64,000 bases of DNA from Thermoanaerobaculales bacterium (GCA_025456145.1 JALOLD010000001.1:124001-188000); one strand, 5' to 3'. Positions 1 to 9,766 are shown, counted from the first letter of the stretch. Notes: generated by a model not told the origin, from the sequence alone. Made by a program: numbers and translations.

Positions 1-1
1 C

Positions 2-958
2 CTGGCGGAGGGAGGTCTCGAGACCCTCGACGAGCTCGTCGAGCTGTGCCAGCGGCACCCCGACTACGCCGCCGCCTGGCTCACCCTGTCGATCGCCGCG
101 GAGCGCGCCGGCGCCGAGGCGACCGCCGTCGACGCCGCCCGGGTCGGGGCCGAGCTGTGGCCGGACTCGCCGTGGAGGTCGCGACCCGACGAGCTGAGGC
201 GACGCTGGGTCGACGACCGGATCGCGCGCGCCGCGGAGCTGCTCGCCGAGGGGCGACCCGACGAGGCCCTGGCCGAGCTCGATGCCGCGCGGGTCATCGG
301 GCCCGCGGGGCCCGACGCCGACCTCGTCCGGGCGCGGGTCCTGATCGCCACGGGTCGGGAGGCAGAGGCCGACGCGATCCTCGCGGAGCTCCCGGATGTC
401 GACGAGGCCTCGTTGCTCCGCGCCACCATCGCCGAGGAGCGCGGCAACTGGCAGACCGCGATGGAGGCCTACGCCTCGCTCCCCGCCGACCACCCGAGCC
501 GCGCGGCGGGCCTCGAGCGCGCGCAGTGGCGGTGGCGGCTGACCCTTCTGCCGACCTACGCTCGCAGGGCGATGGAAGCAGACCAGGTCAACCGAGGCGA
601 CCTCGCGGTGATCCTGGTCGCGGTCCACCCGCGGCTGGCAACCCTTCCCGGCGGTCCCGTCCCGGTGATGTCGGACATCGTCGACCACCCGGGGCAGCGC
701 GAGATCCTCATCGCCGTCCGCCTCGGGATCGTCCGACCGGATCTTCGGGAGCACCGCTTCTACCCCGACCTCGACGCCGACTCCCGTACGGTTCGCGAGG
801 CCGTCGAGCGCACCCGTGCCCTGGTCGGGCTGACCGCGCCGGTGTGGTGTTCCGATCCGGGCATGCTAGGCTCGTCCTGTACAACCATTCCAGAGCCGCC
901 GAGCGGCGAGGCGGTTGTCGCGGCGGTGGCCGGGGCAACCCCGGGGGCAGGGGGATGA
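2..958 (+). CDS. TPR-like repeat protein, 5'-truncated at window edge
   Basis: Frame 2 is open from the window edge (LAEGGLETLDELVELCQRHPDYAAAWLTLSIAAERAGAEA...), with helical TPR-like text such as ARAAELLAEGRPDEALAELDAARVIGP. It ends at TGA 956-958 and overlaps the next ATG. Confidence 0.75.
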   Translation: MAEGGLETLDELVELCQRHPDYAAAWLTLSIAAERAGAEATAVDAARVGAELWPDSPWRSRPDELRRRWVDDRIARAAELLAEGRPDEALAELDAARVIGPAGPDADLVRARVLIATGREAEADAILAELPDVDEASLLRATIAEERGNWQTAMEAYASLPADHPSRAAGLERAQWRWRLTLLPTYARRAMEADQVNRGDLAVILVAVHPRLATLPGGPVPVMSDIVDHPGQREILIAVRLGIVRPDLREHRFYPDLDADSRTVREAVERTRALVGLTAPVWCSDPGMLGSSCTTIPEPPSGEAVVAAVAGATPGAGG

Positions 959-1626
959 CCGACCGGGTCCGGGAGCTTCTCTCCAGCGTCGAGCTGTTCG
1001 CCGAGCTCAACGACTCGGAGCTCGACGAGCTGACCGGTCTCGCCCAGGTCCGCAAGCTCGAAAAGGACACCACGATCTTCCACGCCGGCGACCCGGCGGA
1101 CGCGGTGTTCGTCATCGCGAGCGGCCGGGTCAAGGTCGTGATCACCTCGTCCGACGGCAAGGAGTTCATCCTCACGGTGCTCGGGCCCGGCCAGGTGTTC
1201 GGCGAGATGGCGCTGCTCGAGTCGGCGCCGAGATCCGCCTCGGTCGTCACGCTGAGCGCCGTCGAGGTCCTCGCCATGAGCCGGGCCGACTTCCAGCGGC
1301 TGCTCGACTCGAGCCCCCGGATCTCGCAACGGCTGATGGCGATCCTGTCGCGCAGGCTGCGCCGGGCCAACGCCAAGATGGAGTCGCTCGCCTACATGGA
1401 CGTCGCCGGCCGGCTGGCCCGCTATCTGCTCGACCTGGCCCGCGACCACGGCCAGCGTCTGGGCAACGGCTGGGTGGTGGTGCGGCGCCCGACCCACTCC
1501 GACATCGCCCACTCGATCGGCACGAGCCGCGAGACCGTGTCCCGGCTCATCAACGAGTTCGAGGAAGGCTTCGGGCTCGTCAACAAGGGCAAGTTCACCT
1601 ACATCCGCGAGAACCTGCTCGAGTAG
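955..1626 (+). CDS. Crp/Fnr family transcriptional regulator
   Basis: MTDRVRELLSSVELFAELNDSELDELTGLAQVRKLEKDTTIFHAGDPADAVFVIASGRVKVV (cNMP-binding domain), then C-terminal HTH HSDIAHSIGTSRETVSRLINEFE. ATGA overlap with the upstream gene. Confidence 0.93.
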   Translation: MTDRVRELLSSVELFAELNDSELDELTGLAQVRKLEKDTTIFHAGDPADAVFVIASGRVKVVITSSDGKEFILTVLGPGQVFGEMALLESAPRSASVVTLSAVEVLAMSRADFQRLLDSSPRISQRLMAILSRRLRRANAKMESLAYMDVAGRLARYLLDLARDHGQRLGNGWVVVRRPTHSDIAHSIGTSRETVSRLINEFEEGFGLVNKGKFTYIRENLLE

Positions 1627-1635
1627 CCCGGGTCG

Positions 1636-3033
1636 TCAGCCCCGATGCCAGACCGTGCCGTGGGGGGTGTCCTCGAGGATGATGCCCCGGGCGGCGAGCT
1701 CGTCCCGGATGGCGTCGGCGCGCGCGAAGTCGCGGGCGGCTCGGGCGGCGGCGCGCTGGCCGATCAGGGCGTCGATCTCGGCGTCGGCGTCGGTTGCCCG
1801 CCGCTCGGGAAAGACCGCGAGCACCGAGTCGGCGTCGGCGAACCCGGCGCGGACCGCCGCCGCGGCGGCGGCGCTGATTCCGCCGCCGTCGAGCGCGGTG
1901 TTGACGCGGCGCAGCAGGTCGTGGAGCGCCGCGACGGCCCGGGCGGTGTTGAGGTCGTCGGCCAGGGCGTCGCGGAAGTCGCGCTGGAACTCGCGGGCGC
2001 CGTCGACCAGCCCGTCGGCGCCCGCCGCCTCGGGCGTGCTGTCGAGCCGACGCAGGGTGTTGGCGATCCGGTCGATCGCCTGGGCCGCCGCGTGGAGCCC
2101 GTCGAAGGTGAAGTTGAGCCGCTGCCGGTAGGGGACCGAGAGCAGCAGGTAGCGGACGGCGAGCGGGTCGAAGCCCCGCTCGACCAGGTCGCGCAGCGTG
2201 AAGAAGTTGCCGAGCCGCTTGGCCATTTTCTCGCCCTCGACGACCAGGTGCTCGGCGTGCAGCCAGGTGTGGGCGAAGGCCTTGCCGGTCGCCCCCTCCG
2301 ACTGGGCGATCTCGTTCTCGTGGTGGGGGAAGATGTTGTCGACGCCCCCGCAGTGGATGTCGAAGGTCTCGCCGAGCAGGGCCATCGCCATCGCCGAGCA
2401 CTCGATGTGCCAGCCCGGCCGGCCCGGCCCGAGCTCGGTGTCCCACACCGGCTCGCCCTCCTTGGGCGCCTTCCAGAGCACGAAGTCGCGCGCGTCCTCC
2501 TTGTCATAGTCGTCGACGTCGACCCGCGCCCCGGCGAGGTTGGCCTCCGGCCGGACGCCGGAGAGCTTGCCATAGCCCGGGAAGGTGCTGATCCGGTAGT
2601 AGACCGAGCCCTCCGACCGGTAGGTGTGGCCGCCCTCCTCGAGCCGCTTGATGATCTCGACCATCTGCGGGATGTAGTCGGTCGCCCGCGGGTAGTGCTC
2701 GGCCGGCTCGACCCGGAGCGTCGCGAGATCCTCGAAAAAGGCCGCGGCGAACCGGTCGGTGAACTCGCGTAACGGGACGCCGCTCTGGTTGGCGCGCTGG
2801 ATCGTCCGGTCGTCGACGTCGGTGAGGTTCTGGACCTGGAGCACGCGGTAGCCGAAGAGCTGGAAGGTGCGGCGGAGCACGTCCTCGAAGACGAAGGTCC
2901 GGTAGTTCCCGATATGGGCGAAGTCGTAGATCGTCGGCCCGCAGGTGTAGATCCGTACCACCCGGTCGTCGAGCGCCTCGAAGTCCTCAAGGCGCCTGGT
3001 CAGCGTGTTGAACAGACGAAGCCGCTCGGTCAT
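1636..3033 (-). CDS. cysS: Cysteinyl-tRNA synthetase
   Basis: LRLFNTLTRRLEDFEAL...VRIYTCGPTIYDFAHIGNYRTFVFEDVLRR, WHIECSAMAMALLGETFDIHCGGVDNIFPHHENEIAQSEGATGK, EKMAKRLGNF (KMSKS-like). Confidence 0.97.
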   Translation of the reverse strand: MTERLRLFNTLTRRLEDFEALDDRVVRIYTCGPTIYDFAHIGNYRTFVFEDVLRRTFQLFGYRVLQVQNLTDVDDRTIQRANQSGVPLREFTDRFAAAFFEDLATLRVEPAEHYPRATDYIPQMVEIIKRLEEGGHTYRSEGSVYYRISTFPGYGKLSGVRPEANLAGARVDVDDYDKEDARDFVLWKAPKEGEPVWDTELGPGRPGWHIECSAMAMALLGETFDIHCGGVDNIFPHHENEIAQSEGATGKAFAHTWLHAEHLVVEGEKMAKRLGNFFTLRDLVERGFDPLAVRYLLLSVPYRQRLNFTFDGLHAAAQAIDRIANTLRRLDSTPEAAGADGLVDGAREFQRDFRDALADDLNTARAVAALHDLLRRVNTALDGGGISAAAAAAVRAGFADADSVLAVFPERRATDADAEIDALIGQRAAARAARDFARADAIRDELAARGIILEDTPHGTVWHRG

Positions 3034-3079
3034 CCGCCCCTCCGGCTGGGGATTGTACCTCGGGCGCCGGAGAGGCCGG

Positions 3080-4285
3080 TCAGTGCAGCAGCTCGGTCGG
3101 TCGGACCAGGCTGATGCCGCGGCCGGAGAGGCGGGGGATCTCGGTCTCGAGCACGCCGATCGTCAGCTCGTTGAGGTGGCCGATGGCGACGATCTCTCCC
3201 TCGGTCAGGGCCCGGTAGACCGCCTCGTCGAGCTGCTCCCGGATTGCCGCCGAGCTCCGGTCGTTGTCGAGGAAGACGTGCCGACGCCCGGTCTTGACGC
3301 CCTGATACTGCGCCGCCTGCTCTGCGACCGTGTCGACGGTCGTTCGTGAGTCGAGGAAGGCGAGCCCGAGGGCCGACAGATCCTGCATCACCGCGGTCAT
3401 CATCCGCAGGTCGGCGGTCGCCAGCGAGCCCATGTGGTTGTTGACGCCGACCGCGTGGGGGATGTTGTTGACCGCCATGAAGACCGCGTCGTGGAGCTCG
3501 TCGTCGCTCATCGTCGTCAGCAGCGCGCCGGGACCGGGATCGGCGCCGCCGACCGCCTCCATGGGCAGGTGAATCCAGACCTCGTGCCCGGCGCCGTGCA
3601 GCGCGACCGCCGACTCGGTCGATGCCGGGAGGAATGGCAGCACCGCGATCCCGACCGCCTTGGGCAACGCCGCCGCCCGCGGCACCAGGTCCAGCTTCTG
3701 GCCTGCGTCGTCGAGCAGGATCGCGAGCCGTCCGCGCGCCCCCGGCGGCGGCGACGGCCGCGGCGTCGCGGTCGCGGTCGCGGTCGGCCGCGGCGTCGGC
3801 GCGGCGATGGTCTCGGGCCGGGTGTAAGTCGCCCGACGTCCACTGATTCTGAGGTCGAGTGCGAACGCCTCCACTCGGTGGTCGACGCGAAGGCTGATCG
3901 CCCCCCCGACCTCGGCCGTCGGCTCGCCGACGACGACCGGTGTCGTCTCGGCGAGCAGGGCGACCTCCGCGATGAACTCCTGGCGCGACGCCGGGTCCGG
4001 GAAGACGATCCGCCAGCTCCGGACGAAGACGTCGTCGACCTTGCGGATCTCGAGATCCGCGCCGATCGCCTCGGGCCCGGCGCCGTGACGCCCGGCAAGC
4101 TCACGGAGCCGTGCCTCGACACCCCCGGTCGCGTCATCCGGGGCCGACGCCGGACGGAGCAGCCACCAGGCCAGCGCGGCGGTCACGACGACGGCGAGAA
4201 CGAGCCAGAGGATCGGCGGGAACGGGTCGGCGCCCCCCTTCCGGCGGGTCTTTGACCGTCGCGACCGTCCCCCCGAGGCCGCCAC
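3080..4285 (-). CDS. Divergent polysaccharide deacetylase family protein with N-terminal TM helix
   Basis: GTG start at 4285 next to the upstream gene stop (4288). FPPILWLVLAVVVTAALAWWLL TM; GARGRLAILLDDAGQKLDLVPRAAALPKAVGIAVLPFLP...EVWIHLPMEA...NNHMGSLAT...FLDSRTTVDT...GHLNELTIGVLE. Pro/Ala/Thr linker APTPRPTATATATPRPSPPPG. Confidence 0.85.
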   Translation of the reverse strand: MAASGGRSRRSKTRRKGGADPFPPILWLVLAVVVTAALAWWLLRPASAPDDATGGVEARLRELAGRHGAGPEAIGADLEIRKVDDVFVRSWRIVFPDPASRQEFIAEVALLAETTPVVVGEPTAEVGGAISLRVDHRVEAFALDLRISGRRATYTRPETIAAPTPRPTATATATPRPSPPPGARGRLAILLDDAGQKLDLVPRAAALPKAVGIAVLPFLPASTESAVALHGAGHEVWIHLPMEAVGGADPGPGALLTTMSDDELHDAVFMAVNNIPHAVGVNNHMGSLATADLRMMTAVMQDLSALGLAFLDSRTTVDTVAEQAAQYQGVKTGRRHVFLDNDRSSAAIREQLDEAVYRALTEGEIVAIGHLNELTIGVLETEIPRLSGRGISLVRPTELLH

Positions 4286-4287
4286 TT

Positions 4288-5415
4288 TCAGGCGGCCTCG
4301 GCGAGCCCGGCCCGGAGCCGCTCGAGGGCGCGGTCGAGGATCGGGTCGCCACCGGCGTCGTCGGAGGCCGCCTCGACCTCGTCGTCGGGCGCCAACCCCT
4401 GACCGTGCAGGGGCTCGCCGGTCGGTCCGAGCCAGCGACCGACCGGGATCCACAGGTTGAGCTCGCCGCGACGGACGAGCTGCATGTGCGGCGCGTGACC
4501 CATCGTCCCCCGGCCGACCAGCTCTGCCCCGGCCCGCTGGAGGGCCGCCGCGAGGATCTCCCCCACGCCCTCGGTCTCGCCGTCGACGAGAACCAGCGGC
4601 AGCTCGACCGCGGCCGACGGCGTCGCCTCGAACCGCGCCTGCCCGGCCTCGCGACCGGTCCACGCGGCCAGCGTCCCGCTGGCGACGAACAGATCGGCGA
4701 CCGCAACCGCCTCGACCTCGGCCCCCCAGACCAGGCCGCGCAGATCGAGGATGTCGGGGGCGCCCGCCTCGACCAGGGTCGTGATCGCCGCCGTCGATCC
4801 CTCGGTCAAGCTGCGGACCCTGATCAGTCGGATCCCGTCGAGATCTTCAGCCACCGCGTGCTCGACCTTCCAGACGACCGGGGTGAGCTCGACGGTGCGC
4901 CGCTCGTCGACCTGGCGGTCCATCACCGTCAGGGTCACCGGCTCGCCCGCCGTCTCACGATCGGCCAGCTCGAGGGCGATCTGCCACAGCGGCCGTCCGC
5001 GGGTGTAGACCCCGTCGACCTTCTCGATGACCTCCCAGGTCTCGAGGCCGGCGGTCGACGCCGGCGAGCCGTCGAAGACGTAGCGAGCGGCGGCCGAGCC
5101 GAAACGGAGCGAGAGGCCGACGCCGAAGGCGGGCGGCCGGTCGAGCAGCCGGGCGGGGAAGTCGACGCGGTCGGCCTTGACGACCGCCGCCCAGGGATCG
5201 ACCGACTCGAGGATGCCGCCGTCGAGGGACAGCGCGAGCACCTCGGGGTCGAGCTCGTCGACATACTCGCTCTGGACGAGGTGGACCACCTCGGCGAGGT
5301 TGCCGAGAGCCTGGAAGAGGCTCTCGTTCGAGGTCAGACCGGCGGTCAGGAGGCCGGCGAAGAGCAGCACCAGGCTCAGCGATGCCACCAGCAGCACCGT
5401 CCGGAAACGCTTCAT
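4288..5415 (-). CDS. S41-family C-terminal processing peptidase-like protein (PDZ)
   Basis: Signal/TM N-terminus; ALGNLAEVVHLVQSEYVDELDPEVLALSLDGGILESVDPWAAVV; PDZ-like FDGSPASTAGLETWEVIEKVDGV; DILDLRGLVWGAEVEAVAVADLFV; LVDGETEGVGEILAAALQRAGAELVGRGTMGHA. Confidence 0.85.
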   Translation of the reverse strand: MKRFRTVLLVASLSLVLLFAGLLTAGLTSNESLFQALGNLAEVVHLVQSEYVDELDPEVLALSLDGGILESVDPWAAVVKADRVDFPARLLDRPPAFGVGLSLRFGSAAARYVFDGSPASTAGLETWEVIEKVDGVYTRGRPLWQIALELADRETAGEPVTLTVMDRQVDERRTVELTPVVWKVEHAVAEDLDGIRLIRVRSLTEGSTAAITTLVEAGAPDILDLRGLVWGAEVEAVAVADLFVASGTLAAWTGREAGQARFEATPSAAVELPLVLVDGETEGVGEILAAALQRAGAELVGRGTMGHAPHMQLVRRGELNLWIPVGRWLGPTGEPLHGQGLAPDDEVEAASDDAGGDPILDRALERLRAGLAEAA

Positions 5416-5449
5416 GACAGGGCGACTCCTCTCTCTGCCGGCCGCCGCC

Positions 5450-6601
5450 TCAGCGGCCGGACGACCCGTCGGACGACCTCAACTGCAACCAACGCCGGGG
5501 GTCCTCGGCTTTCTTCCCCACCCGGATCTCGAAGTAGGTGTTGCCGTCGTCGCCCGGCGGGGACGCCAGCCCCAGCCGTAAACCCATGTCCACGCGCTGG
5601 TTGACGCGCACGTGGATTGTAGCAAGCCCGGCCGCGAGCGAGTAGACCTCGTGACCGTGGTCGATGACGACCATGTTCCCATAGCCCTTGAAGAAGCGCG
5701 CGTACGCCACCTCCCCAGGGAACACCGCCGTGACCTCGGAGCCGCTCGGCGAGTCGAACCACAAGCCGTTGCAGACGGTGTAGGTCGAGTAGTTCGGCAG
5801 CATCTTGCGGCCGAAGCCGCGGACCACCGGCCCGCGCGCCGGCCAGGGCAACGCGCCACGGAACGAGCGGATGTCGTCCCTCCCGGTGAAGCGGCGCCGG
5901 CCGGTCAGGGTCTCGAGGAGGTTTTCGAGGGCCTGCTCGCGCTGGCGCAGCTCGTCGAGCTCGGACCTCGCGCTGCGCTCGGTGCTGTCGAGCCGCCCGA
6001 TCTCCCGGTCGACCCTCTGTCGAACCGCCTCGAGATCGGACCGCCGAATCGCGAGCTCCTCCGCCTCGGCGCGCGCCTGGTCGAGGATCCGGCTCAGCTC
6101 GGCGAGCCGTGCGCTTCGCACGCGCTGCAGCTCGTCGTACTCGCGGACCAGCTCGATCCGGCCGCTGGTGAGCGCCGCGACCATGGCGATCGCGCCCTCG
6201 AGATCGCCGCCCCGCGCCCCGTCGAAGAGCAGCTGCAGCGAGCCCGGACGGCCGAGCAACGCCACGACCTCGACCTGTCCCGCCAGCAGCTCCTTCTGGT
6301 GCGCGATTCCCCGGGCGAGCTCCTCGGCCTGGCCGGCGACCTCGGCGGCCTCGCGACGGCTGCGCTCGAGCACCAGCTCGAGCTCGGCGACCCGGGCCTC
6401 GGCGAGCTCGAGCTCGGCGGTGAGCCGCTCGCGCTCCTCGTGCCGGCTCCGGTTTTCGTCGGCCAGCCCGGCCAGCCGACCCTCGAGGGCGCCGATCCGC
6501 CGGCGGACGATCTCGAGCTGCTCGGTGGTCGGCGGCGGCGCCGCGTCCGACCCGAGAGCGATCAGCACCACGAGAGCGACGACCACGACGCGGGCTGTCA
6601 T
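5450..6601 (-). CDS. Murein hydrolase activator EnvC-like, M23 peptidase domain
   Basis: Signal peptide, long coiled coil, then LPWPARGPVVRGFGRK...GLWFDSPSGSEVTAVFPGEVAYARFFKGYGNMVVIDHGHEVYSLAAGL (LytM-like). Confidence 0.9.
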   Translation of the reverse strand: MTARVVVVALVVLIALGSDAAPPPTTEQLEIVRRRIGALEGRLAGLADENRSRHEERERLTAELELAEARVAELELVLERSRREAAEVAGQAEELARGIAHQKELLAGQVEVVALLGRPGSLQLLFDGARGGDLEGAIAMVAALTSGRIELVREYDELQRVRSARLAELSRILDQARAEAEELAIRRSDLEAVRQRVDREIGRLDSTERSARSELDELRQREQALENLLETLTGRRRFTGRDDIRSFRGALPWPARGPVVRGFGRKMLPNYSTYTVCNGLWFDSPSGSEVTAVFPGEVAYARFFKGYGNMVVIDHGHEVYSLAAGLATIHVRVNQRVDMGLRLGLASPPGDDGNTYFEIRVGKKAEDPRRWLQLRSSDGSSGR

Positions 6602-6707
6602 CGCAGGTCATTGTAGCGCCCCGCCCTCGCGCCCCGGTCGAGAGGTCGGCTACACTTGAGGGGATGGACGGACGGCGTCGCCGGCGCCGGCCACCTGCGA
6701 GGGTTGC

Positions 6708-7667
6708 ATGGACACACCAGTATCGTTCGACATCGCGTTCCTCGGTCTCAAGGACCCGTCGGCCGCCGGTCGATCCCGGATGATCCTCGCCATCGAACGG
6801 CTGACCGGGAGGTCGACCGCCGACTGCCAGGCCTACCTGAGCCGGGTCGGGTTGACGATCTTCGACAGCCTGCCCGTCGACCAGGCCCAGCTCGTGGTCA
6901 GCGCCCTCGACGAGGCCGGCGTCGTCTGCGAGGTCCGACCCAAGGAGGAGGTCGCCCGCTCGGTGGGCGACGGTCTCGGCGGCGGGATGATGGCCTGCCC
7001 CTCCTGCGGCTTCGTCCAGCACGCCGGTCCCGACGAGTGCTCGAGGTGCGGCGTGATCTTCTCGAAGCGCGAGAAGGACGAGGTCCGGAAGATGCAGAGC
7101 GACCGCGCGCTCGAGGAAGCGGTGCAGCGCGCCGAGCAGATCCGGCGCGAGTGGGACGAGCGGGCCAGGGCGATCGTCGACGCGAGACCGCTGCCCGACG
7201 ACGCGACCGCGATTTTTACCCCGGTGCTCAACCGCGAGGAGATCCCCTTCCTCCTGCTCCAGGCCGCCGAGGGCCCGCTGCTCATGACCTCGCGTCAGGT
7301 GCTCGCCGCGGTCGAGGGCAGCTTCGTCCAGATGCCCTACGAGGTCATCAAGGACGTCGACTTCGGCGGCGGCCTGGTGGTCAAGAAGGGCCACACCCGG
7401 CTGGTCTTCCACTTCCACGTCCCGGTCCCGGTCAAGGACAAGAGCGCGACGTCCTGTAGCTGGCAGCTCACGGCGAGCGCGGCGACCAACAAGGAGACGA
7501 TCCTCGACTGGGCCTTCGCCCGGTCCTACATGTGCGGCTCGTGCGGCGCCCGCGATCTCGACTACCGCAGCGACAAGGGCACCAACCGGGCGCGGTGCAT
7601 GCACTGCGCCACCGACCACATCATCGACCTCAGGAGCAACTCGATCCGGGCCCTGCTGTCGAGCTGA
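6708..7667 (+). CDS. Conserved hypothetical protein with two zinc-ribbon-like Cys clusters
   Basis: CPSCGFVQHAGPDECSRCGVIFSK and CGSCGARDLDYRSDKGTNRARCMHC; no named family recognised. Confidence 0.8.
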   Translation: MDTPVSFDIAFLGLKDPSAAGRSRMILAIERLTGRSTADCQAYLSRVGLTIFDSLPVDQAQLVVSALDEAGVVCEVRPKEEVARSVGDGLGGGMMACPSCGFVQHAGPDECSRCGVIFSKREKDEVRKMQSDRALEEAVQRAEQIRREWDERARAIVDARPLPDDATAIFTPVLNREEIPFLLLQAAEGPLLMTSRQVLAAVEGSFVQMPYEVIKDVDFGGGLVVKKGHTRLVFHFHVPVPVKDKSATSCSWQLTASAATNKETILDWAFARSYMCGSCGARDLDYRSDKGTNRARCMHCATDHIIDLRSNSIRALLSS

Positions 7668-7673
7668 CCGGGA

Positions 7674-8063
7674 TCAGCCTCCGGCGGCGAGCTCGCGTCC
7701 GATATAACGCGCCACCTGCTGGGACATCGCCTTGTCGCCGAATGGACCGACCTTGATGGAGAACCTCGTCGTCTCGAAGCCCGTGGCCTTGAGCTTGACC
7801 CTGACCCGGTCGCCGTCGGCGGTGCTCGCCGTCACCGTGCCTTTGAGCCCGTCGACCACCCGGTCGACCGCGATCAGACGGAGATCCGAGAAGGCGCGCT
7901 CGGCGGCGTCGGCGACCTCGAGCAGCGGGCCGGCGAGCTCGCCCTTGAGCTCGCGCTGCTGCCAGCGGTAGGGCCCCGTGCCCTGCTCCCCCGGGTCGAC
8001 GGTCGACGCGCACCCGGCGACCACCGCGGCCGCCACCAGCAGGAAGATCATCGTCGGTCTCAT
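7674..8063 (-). CDS. Small lipoprotein, DUF3568-like
   Basis: MRPTMIFLLVAAAVVAGCAS lipobox; VADAAERAFSDLRLIAVDRVVDGLKGTVTASTADGDRVRVKLKATGFETTRFSIKVGPFGDKAMSQQVARYI. Confidence 0.78.
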   Translation of the reverse strand: MRPTMIFLLVAAAVVAGCASTVDPGEQGTGPYRWQQRELKGELAGPLLEVADAAERAFSDLRLIAVDRVVDGLKGTVTASTADGDRVRVKLKATGFETTRFSIKVGPFGDKAMSQQVARYIGRELAAGG

Positions 8064-8162
8064 GGCGCCACCCTAGCCGGAACGACGCCCGGTGTCGAGA
8101 CCCCGGGCGCCTCCTTGCCGGAACGACCGGCCCGCGCTACCCTCGCCTACTCGGAGGTGTGC

Positions 8163-9488
8163 ATGCGCCCGTCCATCGGCATCCGCCGCGAGACCAAGAG
8201 CCCCTGGGAGCGGCGTTGCCCGGTCACCCCCGCGCTCGCCCGCCGGCTCGTCGAGTCGGCCGGCATCGACGTCCTGATCCAGCCCTCGGCGCGGCGGGTC
8301 TTCCCCGACGGCGACTTCACCCGCGCCGGGGCGAGGCTGGTCACCGACATCGGCGAGGCCAACGTCGTCCTCGGCGTCAAGGAGGTCCCACCGGAGCAGC
8401 TGACCCCCGGCGCCACCTATCTCTTCTTCGCCCACGTCGTCAAGGGTCAGCCGCCCAACATGCCGATGCTCCGCCGGATCATGGAGCTCGGCTGCACCCT
8501 CGTCGACTACGAGAAGATCGTCGACGACCAGGGCCGCCGGCTGGTCTTCTTCGGCCGGTTCGCCGGGCTCGCCGGGATGGTCGACAGCCTGTGGGCGCTC
8601 GGCCGGCGCCTCGCCGGCGAGGCGATCCGGACGCCGCTCGCCCAGCTCGAGCCGGCGCACGCCTATCCCGGGCTCGAGGAGGCCAAGGCCGCGGTCCGCC
8701 GGGCCGGCGATCGGATCGCCTCGTCGGGGCTGCCCGAGGGCCTGCCCCCCGTGGTGATCGGCATCGCCGGCTACGGCAACGTCGCGCGCGGGGTCCGCGA
8801 GATCCTCGCCGAGCTGCCGACCCGGGAGGTGGCGCCCGCCGACCTCGGCGGGATCCACGCCAGCCCCTCCAGGAACTGCATCTACCAGACCACCTTTACC
8901 GAGCAGGACATCGTCGCCCCTCGCGACCCGGGCGCCCCCTTCGAGCTGACCGACTACTACGGCCGTCCCGAGCGCTACCGCTCGACCTTCGAGCGGTTCC
9001 TGCCCCACCTCACGGTGCTCATGAACTGCAACTACTGGGATGCCCGCTACCCCCGGCTGGTCACGGTCGACGAGCTCCGCCGGCTGTACTCGGGCGAGGG
9101 CCGGCCCCGGCTGCGGGTCATCGGCGACATCGGCTGCGATGTCGGCGGCGCCGTCGAGTGCAACGTCCGGGCGACCGGGCCCGCCGACCCGGTCTATGTC
9201 TACGACGTGGCGACCGGCGCCGCCGAGCCGGGCTTCAACGGCAACGGGCCGGCGGTCCTGGCGGTCGACATCCTCCCCGCCGAGCTGCCGGTCGAGGCCT
9301 CCGAGGAGTTCGCCAAGGCCCTCGCGCCGATCCTGCCGATCCTCGCCCGGGCCGACTTCGGCCGGCCCCTCGAGGCCCTCGAGGTCCCGCCCGAGATCGG
9401 CCGCGCGATCATCGTCCACCGGGGCCAGCTCACCCCCGCCTACGCCTACCTCGAGCAACACCTCCAGACCGCGCTCGTCCCCGGTTGA
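8163..9488 (+). CDS. Lysine-ketoglutarate reductase/saccharopine dehydrogenase-like protein (AlaDh/PNT-type N-terminal domain)
   Basis: IGIRRETKSPWERRCPVTPALARRLVESAGIDVLIQPSARRVFPD...GVKEVPPEQLTPGATYLFFAHVVKGQPPNMPMLRRI...TLVDYEKIVDDQGRRLVFFGRFAGLAGMVDSLWALG. Internal ATG at 8163 preceded by GGAGG. Confidence 0.87.
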   Translation: MRPSIGIRRETKSPWERRCPVTPALARRLVESAGIDVLIQPSARRVFPDGDFTRAGARLVTDIGEANVVLGVKEVPPEQLTPGATYLFFAHVVKGQPPNMPMLRRIMELGCTLVDYEKIVDDQGRRLVFFGRFAGLAGMVDSLWALGRRLAGEAIRTPLAQLEPAHAYPGLEEAKAAVRRAGDRIASSGLPEGLPPVVIGIAGYGNVARGVREILAELPTREVAPADLGGIHASPSRNCIYQTTFTEQDIVAPRDPGAPFELTDYYGRPERYRSTFERFLPHLTVLMNCNYWDARYPRLVTVDELRRLYSGEGRPRLRVIGDIGCDVGGAVECNVRATGPADPVYVYDVATGAAEPGFNGNGPAVLAVDILPAELPVEASEEFAKALAPILPILARADFGRPLEALEVPPEIGRAIIVHRGQLTPAYAYLEQHLQTALVPG

Positions 9489-9489
9489 T

Positions 9490-9655
9490 TCGACGCGGAC
9501 GACGCGCTATGGTGATCGGTGGCGCCCGCCACGGGGGGCGCCGTGCAGGAAGACGGCACAACCGAGCACCGTATCTCCGCCGTTGAGAGCTCCGGCTCTC
9601 AACGCTCGTATCGATCATCTCTGCTCTTCCGGGTCGCCTGACCCGGTTTTTTTTG
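9490..9655 (+). ncRNA. Candidate structured small RNA ending in a Rho-independent terminator
   Basis: Series of stems: GGCGCCC(9521-9527)/GGGCGCC(9536-9542), GTGC/GCAC (9543-9559), perfect 10-bp CGTTGAGAGC-TCCG-GCTCTCAACG (9581-9604), then the terminator at 9629-9654. No CDS in the interval. Confidence 0.35.
9629..9654 (+). terminator. Rho-independent terminator
   Basis: CCGGGTC-GCCT-GACCCGG followed by TTTTTTTT. Confidence 0.9.
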
Positions 9656-9766
9656 GCGCCGGCCTCCGCCGTTCCGTCAAACGATGTGAACTCTGTCACC
9701 TGCGACCGGGCGTCGGCGTATCATCGTCAGATCACCATCGCCGACGACGGCAAGGAGGTACCGATC

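Noticed and set aside
3750-3835. GGTCGC short repeats as another intergenic array
   Set aside because: They lie inside the polysaccharide deacetylase-like gene and encode a Pro/Thr/Ala linker (APTPRPTATATATPRPSPPP).
9581-9604. Perfect 10-bp hairpin as an independent terminator
   Set aside because: No U tract follows; the real terminator is 25 nt downstream, so it is described as part of a candidate RNA structure instead.
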